Origin: Paenibacillus marchantiae
GTDB taxonomy: Bacteria; Bacillota; Bacilli; Paenibacillales; Paenibacillaceae
NCBI RefSeq assembly: GCF_028771845.1
Contig: NZ_CP118270.1
Span: 3,906,001-3,970,000 of the forward strand
Reading direction: 5' to 3'
Length of the DNA stretch: 64,000 nucleotides
Shown here: positions 8,782-17,756 of the stretch, piece after piece
Layout of the letters: every line of letters starts with the position of its first letter
How positions within the stretch are numbered: the first letter of the stretch is position 1
The notes under the pieces: generated by a model
Database searches by the model: none
What the model was told of the DNA's origin: nothing
What the model saw: only the letters and a program-made list of their open reading frames with translations
Translations under genes and position numbers: made by a program

Positions 8782-10134
8782 ATGTCATTCGTGAAATCAT
8801 TGTTTTTTCAAATTATTGTAGCGGTTATCATCGGGATTGGTGTAGGCATTTTGTGGCCTGATCTGGGTAGTCTGCTGCAGCCGCTCGGAACAGGTTTTAT
8901 CAAGTTGATCAAAATGATCATTGCTCCATTAATCTTTATGGTTATCGTGACAGGCATTGCCAAAATCGGTGATCTGAAATCGGTTGGACGCATTGGATTC
9001 AAAGCCATTCTGTGGTTTGAAATCGCAACGACGGTTGCCCTCGTCCTTGGACTTGGCACAGCCAATCTGCTTCGTCCGGGTGCAAGCATGAATGTGGACC
9101 CCTCGACCCTTGATGCAAGTGGCATCGAAGCCAAAACCAATGGCTCTGAACTGCCACATGTGGTCGACTTTATTATGAATATTATTCCAACAAGTGTTGT
9201 AGATGCTTTTGCACAAAATGCATTGTTGCAAGTGCTGCTCGTTGCCTGTTTGTTTGGGGTAGCCTTGGCAGCAACGGAAAGTAAGGCGAAGGAGAATGTA
9301 CTGACGTTGATTGAAAATGTATTGGGAATCTTGTTCCGCATTATTGGGTACATTATGAAACTGGCACCAATCGGAGCATTCGGCGCCATGGCGTACACGG
9401 TTGGAGCGTATGGGGCATCCACACTCTCCTCCTTCGGTTTGCTGATTATTGCCTGTTACGGAGCAGCGTTACTGTTTCTGGTGATGCTTGCACTGGCTGC
9501 CTGGTGGATCACAGGGCTGAACTTTCTGCAATTTGTAAAATATACACGTTCCGAAGTGATGCTTGCGATTGGTACAGGTTCCTCGGAAGTCGTTATGCCC
9601 CGCATGATGGACAAGTTGACCAAGGCAGGATGTGACCGTGCTGTCGTCGGTCTCGTTGTCCCGACAGGGTACTCGTTCAATCTGGACGGAGCCTCGATCT
9701 ACCTATCGCTAGCGACGGTTTTTCTGGCTCAGGCGGTTGGCATTGATCTGACACTGGGACAAGAGATTACGATTTTACTGGTGTTAATGCTTAGCTCCAA
9801 AGGTATGGCGGGTGTACCTGGCTCCGCATTCCTTGCTCTGTCTGCTACAGCTGCAGCCCTGAATGCATTCCCAGTAGCGGCTGTTGCCTTACTGCTAGGT
9901 GCAGACCGCTTCATGGATACCATGAGAGTATTCACGAATTTGATGGGCAACTGTGTTGCGGCATTTGTCGTGGCGAAATGGGAAGGGCTGTTGGACCAAA
10001 AACGTATGCGGGCGGTGCTTTCCGGGGAGATTAGTGCAGAAGAGCTGGAGAGAGAAGAACAAGCATCCTTGTCCTCGGTGAAGTTGAACAAAAGGGAACA
10101 GGGAAAAGGAATGGTTTCAACGGACATACTGTAA
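8782..10134 (+). CDS. Dicarboxylate/amino acid:cation symporter (DAACS family)
   Basis: The protein has 450 residues and 8 hydrophobic helices plus re-entrant loops. Family signatures are PLIFMVIVTGIAKIGD, the serine-rich loop GTGSSEVVMPRMM (about residue 265), PTGYSFNLDG and MAGVPGSAFLALSATAAALN. It imports C4-dicarboxylates or glutamate/aspartate with protons or sodium; the sequence alone does not decide between GltT/GltP-like and DctA-like specificity. I chose ATG 8782 because GGGGGAG lies just upstream (8770-8776). The upstream in-frame extension to 8695 lacks a ribosome binding site. It is followed by its own terminator, so it is monocistronic. Confidence 0.92.
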   Translation: MSFVKSLFFQIIVAVIIGIGVGILWPDLGSLLQPLGTGFIKLIKMIIAPLIFMVIVTGIAKIGDLKSVGRIGFKAILWFEIATTVALVLGLGTANLLRPGASMNVDPSTLDASGIEAKTNGSELPHVVDFIMNIIPTSVVDAFAQNALLQVLLVACLFGVALAATESKAKENVLTLIENVLGILFRIIGYIMKLAPIGAFGAMAYTVGAYGASTLSSFGLLIIACYGAALLFLVMLALAAWWITGLNFLQFVKYTRSEVMLAIGTGSSEVVMPRMMDKLTKAGCDRAVVGLVVPTGYSFNLDGASIYLSLATVFLAQAVGIDLTLGQEITILLVLMLSSKGMAGVPGSAFLALSATAAALNAFPVAAVALLLGADRFMDTMRVFTNLMGNCVAAFVVAKWEGLLDQKRMRAVLSGEISAEELEREEQASLSSVKLNKREQGKGMVSTDIL

Positions 10135-10192
10135 GAAACAGGAATTAAACGAGATCCGTATGAATTTTTAACACATCATATCTTTGAATATG

Positions 10193-10241
10193 AACCGTCT
10201 GTTTACCCGCATGAAATCATGGGATAACAGACGGTTTTTTC
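10193..10241 (+). terminator. Intrinsic terminator after the symporter gene
   Basis: AACCGTCTGTT (10193-10203) pairs with AACAGACGGTT (10226-10236), with inner pairing of CCC to GGG and a short ATGA/TCAT tip, followed by a T run. A short open frame drawn across it is an artefact of the hairpin. Confidence 0.85.
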
Positions 10242-10356
10242 GTTTAAGATACAGATATCATGGAGTTCTCGAACGCAAACAGCAAAATAATTGTTACAGA
10301 GGAATCATTAATGGGGAATGTGTAGAAGAGGAAAAAGATAGCATATTGAAGTTTCA

Positions 10357-10387
10357 ACTTGTATATACATGTTTAGTTATGTAATAT
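10357..10387 (+). promoter_or_regulatory. TreR-type operator overlapping the treA promoter
   Basis: ACTTGTATATACATGT at 10357-10372 is a near-perfect palindrome with one mismatched pair. It resembles the TTGTATATACAA core of Bacillus TreR operators (GntR family, trehalose-6-phosphate responsive). A plausible sigma-A promoter overlaps it: TTGTAT (10359-10364), 17 bases, TAATAT (10382-10387), placing the operator over the -35 box. The treA start codon is 60 bases downstream. Confidence 0.65.
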
Positions 10388-10446
10388 ATAAATGGAGTTA
10401 GGCCAAGAGAACCACATAAGCAATACAATTTATTGGAGGCGTTAAC

Positions 10447-12168
10447 ATGAGTTCAACCAACACAACTTCATCATCGTGGTGGAAGACTTCCACGGTGTAT
10501 CAGGTATATCCCAAGAGTTTCAACGATACAACTGGATCGGGTACCGGAGACATTCGGGGATTGACCGAAAAGCTGGATTACTTGCAACATCTCGGTATTG
10601 ATATCGTGTGGCTGCAGCCCGTATATGTTTCTCCACAGCATGATAACGGTTATGACGTAGCGGACTATTATCGGATTAATCCTGATTTTGGTACGATGGA
10701 AGATTTTGACGAACTGCTTAAAGGTCTGAAGGCACGTGACATGAAGCTGATGATTGATATCGTGGTGAATCACTCTTCTACGGATCATGAGTGGTTCCAG
10801 CAATCACGTTCTTCCAAGGATAACCCATATCGTGATTATTATATTTGGAAGGACCCTGCTCCGGACGGCGGTGTGCCGAATAACTGGCAATCCAAGTTCG
10901 GCGGACCTGCATGGCAGTATGATGAGCAGACAGGACAATATTTCCTGACGTTGTTTGACAAAACACAGGCTGATTTGAATTGGGAGAATGAGCAAGTACG
11001 CAAGGCAGTACGGGACATGATCAAGTTCTGGGCGGAGAAGGGTGTAGATGGTTTCCGTATGGACGTCATCAATCTGATCTCCAAGGACCAGCGTTTCCCC
11101 GACGATGATGGTAGCGTTTCCCCAGGCGACGGACGTAAGTTCTACACCGATGGACCACGTGTGCATGAGTACATTACAGAGATGTATGAAGAGGTGTTTG
11201 GACCACACAATATGGTAACGGTTGGGGAGATGTCCTCCACTACGCTGGAGCATTGCATCAAATATTCAAACCCTGCTTCCCGGGAATTCTCCATGACGTT
11301 TAACTTCCACCATCTGAAAGTGGATTATCCGAATGGACAGAAGTGGGAACTGATGCCTTACGATTTTGAAGCGATGAAACAGTTATTTAGTGAGTGGCAG
11401 ACAGGAATGCAGGCAGGTGGGGGATGGAATGCGTTGTTCTTGAACAACCATGATCAACCGCGGGCGTTGTCTCGTTTCGCAGATGATGGCGATTACCGTG
11501 CTGAGAGTGCCAAAATGCTCGCTACGACCATTCATGGCATGCAGGGAACACCTTACGTATACCAAGGCGAAGAGATCGGGATGCCGAATCCAGTCTGGAA
11601 TGACGTTAGCGAGTTCCGTGATATTGAATCGACCAATATGTACCGACTGCTTCAGGAAGAACGGGGCAAATCCGCTGAGGAGGCATTCCAAATTGTGAAA
11701 GAGCGTTCCCGGGACAATTCCCGGACACCGATGCAATGGGATGGAAGCGAAAATGCCGGATTTACAACGGGTACACCGTGGATCAAAGTGGACGAACGAT
11801 ATCCGTCGATTCATGTGGCCCAGCAGATGGCAGACCCGAATTCGATCTATTATCATTATCGCAAGCTGATTGCTCTGCGCAAACAGGTTGGTGTGCTGAC
11901 CGACGGTCTGTATGAACGTTTGGACGATGCACACCCAGACGTATTCGCATATGCGCGGACCAATGGAAGCGAGACGCTGCTTGTGGTATCCAACTTCAGC
12001 AAGCGGGACGTAAAATTTGCTTTCTCTGAAGCCGTCTGGAATGACCACATTGCGGGTAAATCCGCAGAGCTGCTGATTGGCAATACGGAAGTATCGCCTG
12101 CACTTGAGCAAGAAATCTCCCTGAGCCCGTATTCATCCTATATGTGGCTTGTACCGCAACAGGACTAA
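10447..12168 (+). CDS. treA: Trehalose-6-phosphate hydrolase (phospho-alpha-(1,1)-glucosidase, GH13)
   Basis: The protein has 573 residues. It has a GH13 barrel with WWKTSTVYQVYPKSF, GVDGFRMDVINLI (nucleophile Asp), MVTVGEMSST (acid/base Glu) and LNNHDQPRALSRF. It splits cytoplasmic trehalose-6-phosphate into glucose and glucose-6-phosphate. The specific call over a general alpha-glucosidase rests on its overall text and on the trehalose-type PTS gene directly behind it, 29 bases away. TTGGAGGCG just upstream of ATG 10447 is a good ribosome binding site. It is expected to be induced by trehalose through the TreR-like operator at 10357. The order is treA-treP, opposite to B. subtilis, and no treR follows. 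Confidence 0.92.
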   Translation: MSSTNTTSSSWWKTSTVYQVYPKSFNDTTGSGTGDIRGLTEKLDYLQHLGIDIVWLQPVYVSPQHDNGYDVADYYRINPDFGTMEDFDELLKGLKARDMKLMIDIVVNHSSTDHEWFQQSRSSKDNPYRDYYIWKDPAPDGGVPNNWQSKFGGPAWQYDEQTGQYFLTLFDKTQADLNWENEQVRKAVRDMIKFWAEKGVDGFRMDVINLISKDQRFPDDDGSVSPGDGRKFYTDGPRVHEYITEMYEEVFGPHNMVTVGEMSSTTLEHCIKYSNPASREFSMTFNFHHLKVDYPNGQKWELMPYDFEAMKQLFSEWQTGMQAGGGWNALFLNNHDQPRALSRFADDGDYRAESAKMLATTIHGMQGTPYVYQGEEIGMPNPVWNDVSEFRDIESTNMYRLLQEERGKSAEEAFQIVKERSRDNSRTPMQWDGSENAGFTTGTPWIKVDERYPSIHVAQQMADPNSIYYHYRKLIALRKQVGVLTDGLYERLDDAHPDVFAYARTNGSETLLVVSNFSKRDVKFAFSEAVWNDHIAGKSAELLIGNTEVSPALEQEISLSPYSSYMWLVPQQD

Positions 12169-12197
12169 TTCACATTATATAAATGGGAAGTGACAAT

Positions 12198-14210
12198 ATG
12201 GCAATTGATAAAAAACAGGTTGAGGAGATCGTTCGCGCGGTCGGCGGCAAAGATAATATTGAAGCTGCAACGCATTGTGTCACACGCCTCCGGTTCGCCC
12301 TATACGACGAAAGTAAAGTAGATACGGAAAGTCTGGAACAGAACGATCTGGTCAAAGGCCAGTTCTCCTCACAAGGACAATTCCAGGTGGTCATCGGACC
12401 TGGGCTTGTGGATAAAGTGTATGATGAAATGATTCAGATTACCGGGGGCGAACGTGCTTCCAAGGATGACGTGAAGGCTGTTGCGGGTAAAAAGCAAAAC
12501 CCGATTCAGCGTGCGATCAAAACGCTATCGGACATTTTCATCCCGATCCTGCCAGCCATCATCACGGCCGGTCTCTTGCTCGGTATTAATAACATTCTGA
12601 CAGGACCAGGCATATTCTTTGATGGAAAATCACTGGTGGATGTATATCCGGCATGGAAGGATCTCGCATCTATTATTAATACCATTGCGAGCACAGCCTT
12701 TACCTTCCTGCCTGCGTTAATTGGTTGGTCCGCTGTAACAAGGTTCGGCGGCAGTCCGTTGCTCGGGATTGTACTTGGTCTGATCCTGGTTCATCCCGAT
12801 CTGCTGAGTGCTTATGGCTACGCCAATGCAGTCAACGAAGGCACCGTGCCTACGTGGAATCTGTTCGGCTGGCATATTGAGAAGATCGGTTATCAGGGGC
12901 AGGTTCTGCCGGTATTGGTATCCGCATATCTGCTTGCTAAGCTGGAGATTTTCCTGAACAAAAGGGTGCATGATTCGATCAAACTGCTTGTAGTTGCACC
13001 TGTCACTTTATTGATTACCGGATTCCTAGCATTTACAATCATTGGTCCAGTTACATTTGCCATTGCGAATGGAATTACATCCGGCTTGATCTATATTTAC
13101 GATTCATATGCGGCTCTGGGCGGTCTGATCTACGGTGGACTGTACGCATTGCTCGTTATTACAGGAATGCACCATACGTTCCTAGCGGTAGACGTACAGC
13201 TGATTGGTAGCCAAGGCGGAACGTTCCTGTGGCCGATGCTGGCACTGTCCAATATCGCGCAAGGTTCTGCCGCACTTGCTATGATGCTCGTGCTTCGTGA
13301 GAAGAAAATGAGAGGACTTGCGGCAACTTCATCCGTTTCAGCCTTCCTCGGGGTAACCGAGCCGGCGATCTTCGGGGTGAATATCCGTTATCGTTATCCG
13401 TTTATCTTCGGTATGGTCGGTTCTGCGATCGGCGGTGTACTGCTTACGATGAATAATGTTCAGGCAACCTCTATCGGTGTAGGTGGCGTACCTGGATTCT
13501 TGTCCATTTTCCCGAACAAATGGGGAGTATTCTTCATCGGTATGGCGATTGTACTGGTTGTTCCGTTCGTATTGACTGTTATTTTCGGAAGAGCGAAGTT
13601 GAGAAAAGAAGACCGCAACGCAGATCAAGCTACTGTAGCTGGTGGTCAAACACCTACAGCGAAATCAGCTTCTAGCACAACTACAACAAATGCAGTTGCA
13701 GAGCCACGCACACGCAGTATTGCTCAGGTGGCGGATGAGCCTGTGAATACACTGGAAATCATGGCACCATTAACTGGTATAGCTGTTCCGCTTGAACAAG
13801 TACCTGATCCGGCGTTTGCGGAAAAACAAATGGGTGAAGGGGTTGCCATTGAACCTTCTGGCAATCAGGTTGTTGCCCCGTTTGATGCTCAGGTTGCCCA
13901 TGTCATCAAGAGCAAACATGCTGTCATTCTTGAGCACGCGAGTGGCTTGCAGATTCTGATTCATGTCGGAATTAATACGGTATCGCTCAAAGGCGAAGGT
14001 TTTAACATGCATGTTGAAACTGGAGAGAAGGTAAGAGCCGGGCAAACGTTGCTTGAATTCGACCGTAAAGTGATTGAAGCTGCGGGATATCCGCTCATTA
14101 CGCCAATCATTATTCCGGACGGTCAGGACATGGTTGATCGGGTGGAGGTCACTACAGGTGATGTTACATCCAATCAGAACGGTGTGCTTAAGGTACATCT
14201 GAAAGGTTAA
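12198..14210 (+). CDS. treP: Trehalose PTS transporter, fused EIIB-EIIC-EIIA
   Basis: The protein has 670 residues with three PTS modules in order. EIIB is at about 1-85, with the phosphorylated Cys27 in THCVTRLRF. EIIC is at about 110-450, with roughly ten membrane helices. A Ser/Thr/Ala-rich linker leads to a Crr-like EIIA at about 515-665, with LQILIHVGINTVSLKGEGF holding the active His. It takes up trehalose as trehalose-6-phosphate for the upstream hydrolase. B. subtilis TreP lacks its own EIIA and borrows another, so the fused EIIA is a difference. I chose ATG 12198 because GGGAAGTG lies just upstream; the ATG at 12183 lies before that site. Confidence 0.9.
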   Translation: MAIDKKQVEEIVRAVGGKDNIEAATHCVTRLRFALYDESKVDTESLEQNDLVKGQFSSQGQFQVVIGPGLVDKVYDEMIQITGGERASKDDVKAVAGKKQNPIQRAIKTLSDIFIPILPAIITAGLLLGINNILTGPGIFFDGKSLVDVYPAWKDLASIINTIASTAFTFLPALIGWSAVTRFGGSPLLGIVLGLILVHPDLLSAYGYANAVNEGTVPTWNLFGWHIEKIGYQGQVLPVLVSAYLLAKLEIFLNKRVHDSIKLLVVAPVTLLITGFLAFTIIGPVTFAIANGITSGLIYIYDSYAALGGLIYGGLYALLVITGMHHTFLAVDVQLIGSQGGTFLWPMLALSNIAQGSAALAMMLVLREKKMRGLAATSSVSAFLGVTEPAIFGVNIRYRYPFIFGMVGSAIGGVLLTMNNVQATSIGVGGVPGFLSIFPNKWGVFFIGMAIVLVVPFVLTVIFGRAKLRKEDRNADQATVAGGQTPTAKSASSTTTTNAVAEPRTRSIAQVADEPVNTLEIMAPLTGIAVPLEQVPDPAFAEKQMGEGVAIEPSGNQVVAPFDAQVAHVIKSKHAVILEHASGLQILIHVGINTVSLKGEGFNMHVETGEKVRAGQTLLEFDRKVIEAAGYPLITPIIIPDGQDMVDRVEVTTGDVTSNQNGVLKVHLKG

Positions 14211-14228
14211 GTACACGAACAAATGGGG

Positions 14229-14256
14229 AGCTGCGATATTCGCAGCTTCTTTTTTC
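14229..14256 (+). terminator. Intrinsic terminator of the tre operon
   Basis: AGCTGCGA (14229-14236) and TCGCAGCT (14240-14247) form a tight hairpin followed by TCTTTTTT. Confidence 0.78.
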
Positions 14257-14484
14257 ATCTCGATACCGAGACCAAGCTGATCACATACCAATTTGTATGG
14301 GTTTACTCTTTATGGATTTCGTTTTTTTTATTGGTTACGTGGTAAACTGTATCTAGGATACATGTGGCAAAATCTCATGTTTGCAACGATCGGAAAGCTT
14401 GTTCATTAGGACTATGCATGTTCAGGTTGAGAAGTTCATATGGTTCAAAGAGAGTGGCTAGTCAATGGACGGAGGAGGAGAGCC

Positions 14485-15339
14485 ATGACTCGTGTTGCGG
14501 TAATGGTCATTCATGGTCTGGGTATGCAAAAGGAAAATTATGCGGATACACTGATTTCGCGATTGCATAAGGAATTGGATCAGGTTATGGTGTTGCCGGG
14601 AGCAGCCAAACAGATGCTGGATATTGAGCCCGTATTTTGGGCTGACGTATTTGAGGATCGGGAAGAGGCGCTGTTTCAGCAGCTTGTCAGCTCTCAGGGA
14701 TTGAACTATCAAGTGTTGCGTCGATTTGTTATACATTATCTGGCTGATGCCGTCGCGTATCAACCTGTGGAAAATCAAGGGCATAACTATGATGCGGTAC
14801 ATTATACGCTGAATCGGGCGATGCACGCACTTGCACAACGAAATGGGCCAGAAGCTCCACTCTGTATCATTGCACATAGTTTGGGAGCTGTGATTGCAAG
14901 TAATTTCTTCTATGATCTGCAATATCCGTCTAGTCGCACGCCCTCCATCGTGGATGTTACTTCCGCATTGGAACGGGGAGATACCTTAACGAGCTTTTAT
15001 TCCTTTGGAACGACATTGCCATTATGGAGCTTACGGTATCATGATTTTAGCCGGCCGATTCAGGTACCTTCACCGTTGGCAGGGCAGTACTTTCCTGGGC
15101 TTGAAGGGGAATGGATTAACTTTTATGATCGGGATGATATTCTGGGTTACCCGCTGCGACCTATTGATCCGGCCTATGAGGCAGCGGTCAACGAAGACGT
15201 GGAAATTAACTCTGGCGGTGTAATTGGGAGCTGGAATCCGTTGAGTCATGGTGGATATTTCTCGAATGGAACCATGAATCGGAGAATTGCACAGGGTTTG
15301 GCTCGAACGTGGACGTGGGTGAATCGTGGATCAAGTTAA
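14485..15339 (+). CDS. Alpha/beta-hydrolase, lipase-like
   Basis: The protein has 284 residues. The N-terminal strand [20 protein letters not shown] gives the oxyanion-hole HG motif, and [16 protein letters not shown] (about residue 132) holds the nucleophile serine in an AHSLG elbow. A late NPLSHGGYF may supply the histidine. There is no signal peptide, so it is probably an intracellular esterase; the substrate is unknown. GGAGGAGGAG immediately before ATG 14485 fixes the start, and the frame is open upstream to 14440. A YkgJ-type gene follows 29 bases later and probably shares the transcript. Confidence 0.78.
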   Translation: MTRVAVMVIHGLGMQKENYADTLISRLHKELDQVMVLPGAAKQMLDIEPVFWADVFEDREEALFQQLVSSQGLNYQVLRRFVIHYLADAVAYQPVENQGHNYDAVHYTLNRAMHALAQRNGPEAPLCIIAHSLGAVIASNFFYDLQYPSSRTPSIVDVTSALERGDTLTSFYSFGTTLPLWSLRYHDFSRPIQVPSPLAGQYFPGLEGEWINFYDRDDILGYPLRPIDPAYEAAVNEDVEINSGGVIGSWNPLSHGGYFSNGTMNRRIAQGLARTWTWVNRGSS

Positions 15340-15368
15340 ATGTCAGATATGAAGGGAGGACAATAATT

Positions 15369-15632
15369 ATGGAATGCAGGACAGGCTGTGCCGCATGCTG
15401 TATCGCGATTTCCATCTCATCGCCGATACCCGGGATGGCTAATGGCAAGCCCGCAGGTGTGCGCTGTGTACAGCTGACGGAGGACAATCGTTGCGGAATC
15501 TTTGGTCAGAAAGAGCGCCCCGATGTATGCAGCGGGTTGCAGGCTTCGGAAGAGATGTGTGGCAGCACGGACCAGGAGGCGTTTGAGCGATTGAGCTGGC
15601 TGGAGCAGGAAACTGCCCCGAGTTCAGCGTGA
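15369..15632 (+). CDS. YkgJ-family cysteine cluster protein
   Basis: This small protein of 87 residues begins [20 protein letters not shown] and later has [14 protein letters not shown] and PDVCSGLQ. This is the spaced-cysteine pattern of the YkgJ/UPF0153 family, which probably binds zinc or an iron-sulfur cluster; its function is not known. AAGGGAGGA just upstream of ATG 15369 defines the start, and the longer frame from 15309 overlaps the previous gene. It is likely co-transcribed with the hydrolase before it. Confidence 0.8.
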   Translation: MECRTGCAACCIAISISSPIPGMANGKPAGVRCVQLTEDNRCGIFGQKERPDVCSGLQASEEMCGSTDQEAFERLSWLEQETAPSSA

Positions 15633-15708
15633 CAGAGTTGTTTTGATGGAAAAGGATAATTATACTTAATATGGAAGTGGTTTGAGAAAAGAAAGGGGTA
15701 TGGGATGA

Positions 15709-15911
15709 ATGGGACTTGCCAAACGGTTTATAATGGTCGTTGTGAATATGATTGGAGAACTGTGGATGGGATTCTACAGGCGAAACTCAGACTTCTATGA
15801 CAAGCAGACTTCAGAGTCAAAAAGCAAACTTGCTATTATGCATTTATTATTGGGGCGGCCGCTGTAACTGTGGGCATTGTGAGTTGGATGTATAGTCGGG
15901 TTTATTCATAA
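15709..15911 (+). pseudogene. Small membrane protein with an internal frameshift
   Basis: ATG 15709 opens a frame beginning MGLAKRFIMVVVNMIGELWM that runs to a lysine-rich stretch and LLLGRPL, stopping at 15865-15867. Reading on in a neighbouring frame from the G run near 15852 gives AAAVTVGIVSWMYSRVYS, a good transmembrane end that stops at 15909-15911. One missing base near TTGGGGCGGCCG would join the two into a protein of about 67 residues with a C-terminal membrane helix. A GAAAGGGG site lies about 10 bases upstream. Either this is a decayed gene or the read carries a one-base error. I do not recognise the family. Confidence 0.4.
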
Positions 15912-15927
15912 AATGAGCAAACAAATA

Positions 15928-15971
15928 AAAGAGAGTATCCGCAGTCTGGAAATCAGTCGGATACTCTCTTT
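15928..15971. terminator. Bidirectional terminator
   Basis: AAAGAGAGTATCCG (15928-15941) pairs perfectly with CGGATACTCTCTTT (15958-15971) around a 16-base loop. It sits between a plus-strand remnant and minus-strand genes. Confidence 0.85.
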
Positions 15972-15985
15972 GGTGTGTCCACTTC

Positions 15986-16321
15986 CTATTTACTTGACCG
16001 AAGAATGGTGCTCGCCCCTTTTTTCCTCAACATATGCATGAGAATCATCTTAAGGAGCGAAGAGACGATAAAGAATATAAATAAGATGCGAAACAACTGA
16101 TATCCGGACACCACCGATAGGTTGGCATTGACTTCATGGGCCATGATGCTCATCTGATCCATTCCGCCAGGTGCCATGCTCAACAATGATGTAGCGGCCG
16201 AGAGAGAGAACATCCTCATTAATATATAGCTCAAGCCAAGCGAACCTGCAATGAGGAGAACACTGCTTGATCCTTGGACGGGGATTGGCTCTTTACGAAG
16301 CAGGACAGGGAGCTGATTCAT
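15986..16321 (-). pseudogene. C-terminal remnant of an AbrB-family (duplicated-membrane-domain) transporter
   Basis: About 111 residues contain three hydrophobic stretches and the segment LSMAPGGMDQMSIMAHEVNA followed by VVSGYQLFRILFIFF. This matches the last part of the AbrB family of membrane proteins (once called putative ammonia monooxygenases, usually around 350 residues). The N-terminal two thirds are missing: upstream in this frame the sequence overlaps the end of the MFS gene and reads as unrelated text. I therefore call it the 3' stub of a deleted gene. ATG 16321 has only weak Shine-Dalgarno text. Confidence 0.6.
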
Positions 16322-16347
16322 CCACTGTCCTGTTGAATGGTTATCAT

Positions 16348-17679
16348 TTATCTGTTCGCGGCAAGAACACGGGCAGATGTCTTCGGTTCTTTGAACATCA
16401 TATAGTACATCAGCGATGAAATTACGTATAAACTGCCTGTAATGCTGAACGTGATCGCGTAACCCCAATACGTGCCATAAGTCGTCACGAGGTAGGATTG
16501 CACGGGTCCCATGGTGGCCCATCCAATCATAAAGGCGGTCTGCATCAGTGAATTGGCGATTCCACGGCGTTTGTCTGATACTCTGTCTACCAGAATGGCG
16601 GATTGAATCGGATTGGCTGCATTCATCAGCGCTTGTCTGAATAAGAAACTCACTGAAGCGATGAGCAGTAGATTCGTAAATCCAGTCAGCAGCAGGAAGG
16701 GCAGTGACATAACCTGGAAGATGACGACAGCTCGAACACTTCCCACCTTGGCCGCAAGTGTAGGTCCAATCAGCATCGATACAATGGTCATGATCTGACC
16801 CAATGAAATGAGCAGACTCATAGCACTTAAGGATACCGAAAAACGGTTGGTGAAATACAGATTCAAATAAGGCACAACCAGTCCAGAACCAAACCCGATT
16901 AATAATTGGGTTATGACAAATTGACCGATCAAACGGGAATCTTTCTTTTGGCTAAGAGTAACGTTCTTGCTGCCTTGTACTGCGGAATGAACGACATCCT
17001 GTTTGCCATCCGTTGCAGATGTTGCAGATTCAATGACAGGTTGCGCCGGAGTATCCGCTTGTGGTGCCTTCTTATCCTCGGATACAAACAACATCGGAAT
17101 AAACGCAACCAGTGTAGCTGCCCCACCTACGAACAATACCGTTTGCAAACCAGTGACTTTGGCAAGGCCAGCCGTATGAAGCAGGTCTGCAAATATGCCA
17201 CCACCCAAGCTGCCGAGTACCTGAGAAGCGAGTACGAGGCAGGAGTAATAGCTGAACATCTTCAGTCGTTGACTTTTTTTCACATTCTCAGCGAGGAAGG
17301 GAATGGCCAGTACCTGAAATACGCCAGCGAAAAGTCCTGAAAATACAGCAAACCAGATCAGTCCGCTGGCAGAATAATCGAAGGAACGGCTAATCAGAAA
17401 TATTCCGCTGAACAAGGCGCCGGTAATCAGCAGCCGCTTACGGCTGAAGAAATCGCCGCATAGTCCGATGGGAACAAACATAATCGCTGTCGCAAGTGAT
17501 TGAATACTTACAATCTGGCCGTTCATTGTATCATTGTAGCCGAGACCCTGAATGTACAGATTGTACAAGACAGAGAACATGCCATTTCCGATCTGATACA
17601 AGATGCTTGCCAGAAAAAACAATTGAATATTGCGGGACCAGCCCCGAATTTCAGCATGAATCTGTTGTAGAAGTCTCAA
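16348..17679 (-). CDS. Major facilitator superfamily transporter
   Basis: The protein has 443 residues and 12 predicted membrane helices in two halves, joined by a hydrophilic loop (about 200-245) rich in Ala, Gln, Thr and Lys. The loop between helices 2 and 3 (GLCGDFFSRKRLLITGALFS) is the MFS motif A. It is probably a drug or metabolite exporter; the substrate cannot be read from the sequence. The start is TTG 17679, preceded by GGGGGAAA on the minus strand. Downstream lies only the AbrB remnant. Confidence 0.85.
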   Translation of the reverse strand: MRLLQQIHAEIRGWSRNIQLFFLASILYQIGNGMFSVLYNLYIQGLGYNDTMNGQIVSIQSLATAIMFVPIGLCGDFFSRKRLLITGALFSGIFLISRSFDYSASGLIWFAVFSGLFAGVFQVLAIPFLAENVKKSQRLKMFSYYSCLVLASQVLGSLGGGIFADLLHTAGLAKVTGLQTVLFVGGAATLVAFIPMLFVSEDKKAPQADTPAQPVIESATSATDGKQDVVHSAVQGSKNVTLSQKKDSRLIGQFVITQLLIGFGSGLVVPYLNLYFTNRFSVSLSAMSLLISLGQIMTIVSMLIGPTLAAKVGSVRAVVIFQVMSLPFLLLTGFTNLLLIASVSFLFRQALMNAANPIQSAILVDRVSDKRRGIANSLMQTAFMIGWATMGPVQSYLVTTYGTYWGYAITFSITGSLYVISSLMYYMMFKEPKTSARVLAANR

Positions 17680-17756
17680 GTGGTTTCCCCCAGTCTGCCT
17701 GTGCAGTGATTTTAGTTTAACAGGAATGGGAGATTTGCGGAAGAATTGACCACTGT

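Noticed and set aside
10184-10384. A 66-codon open frame after the symporter gene
   Set aside because: It runs through the strong terminator at 10193-10240 and the promoter/operator of treA, and lacks a ribosome binding site.
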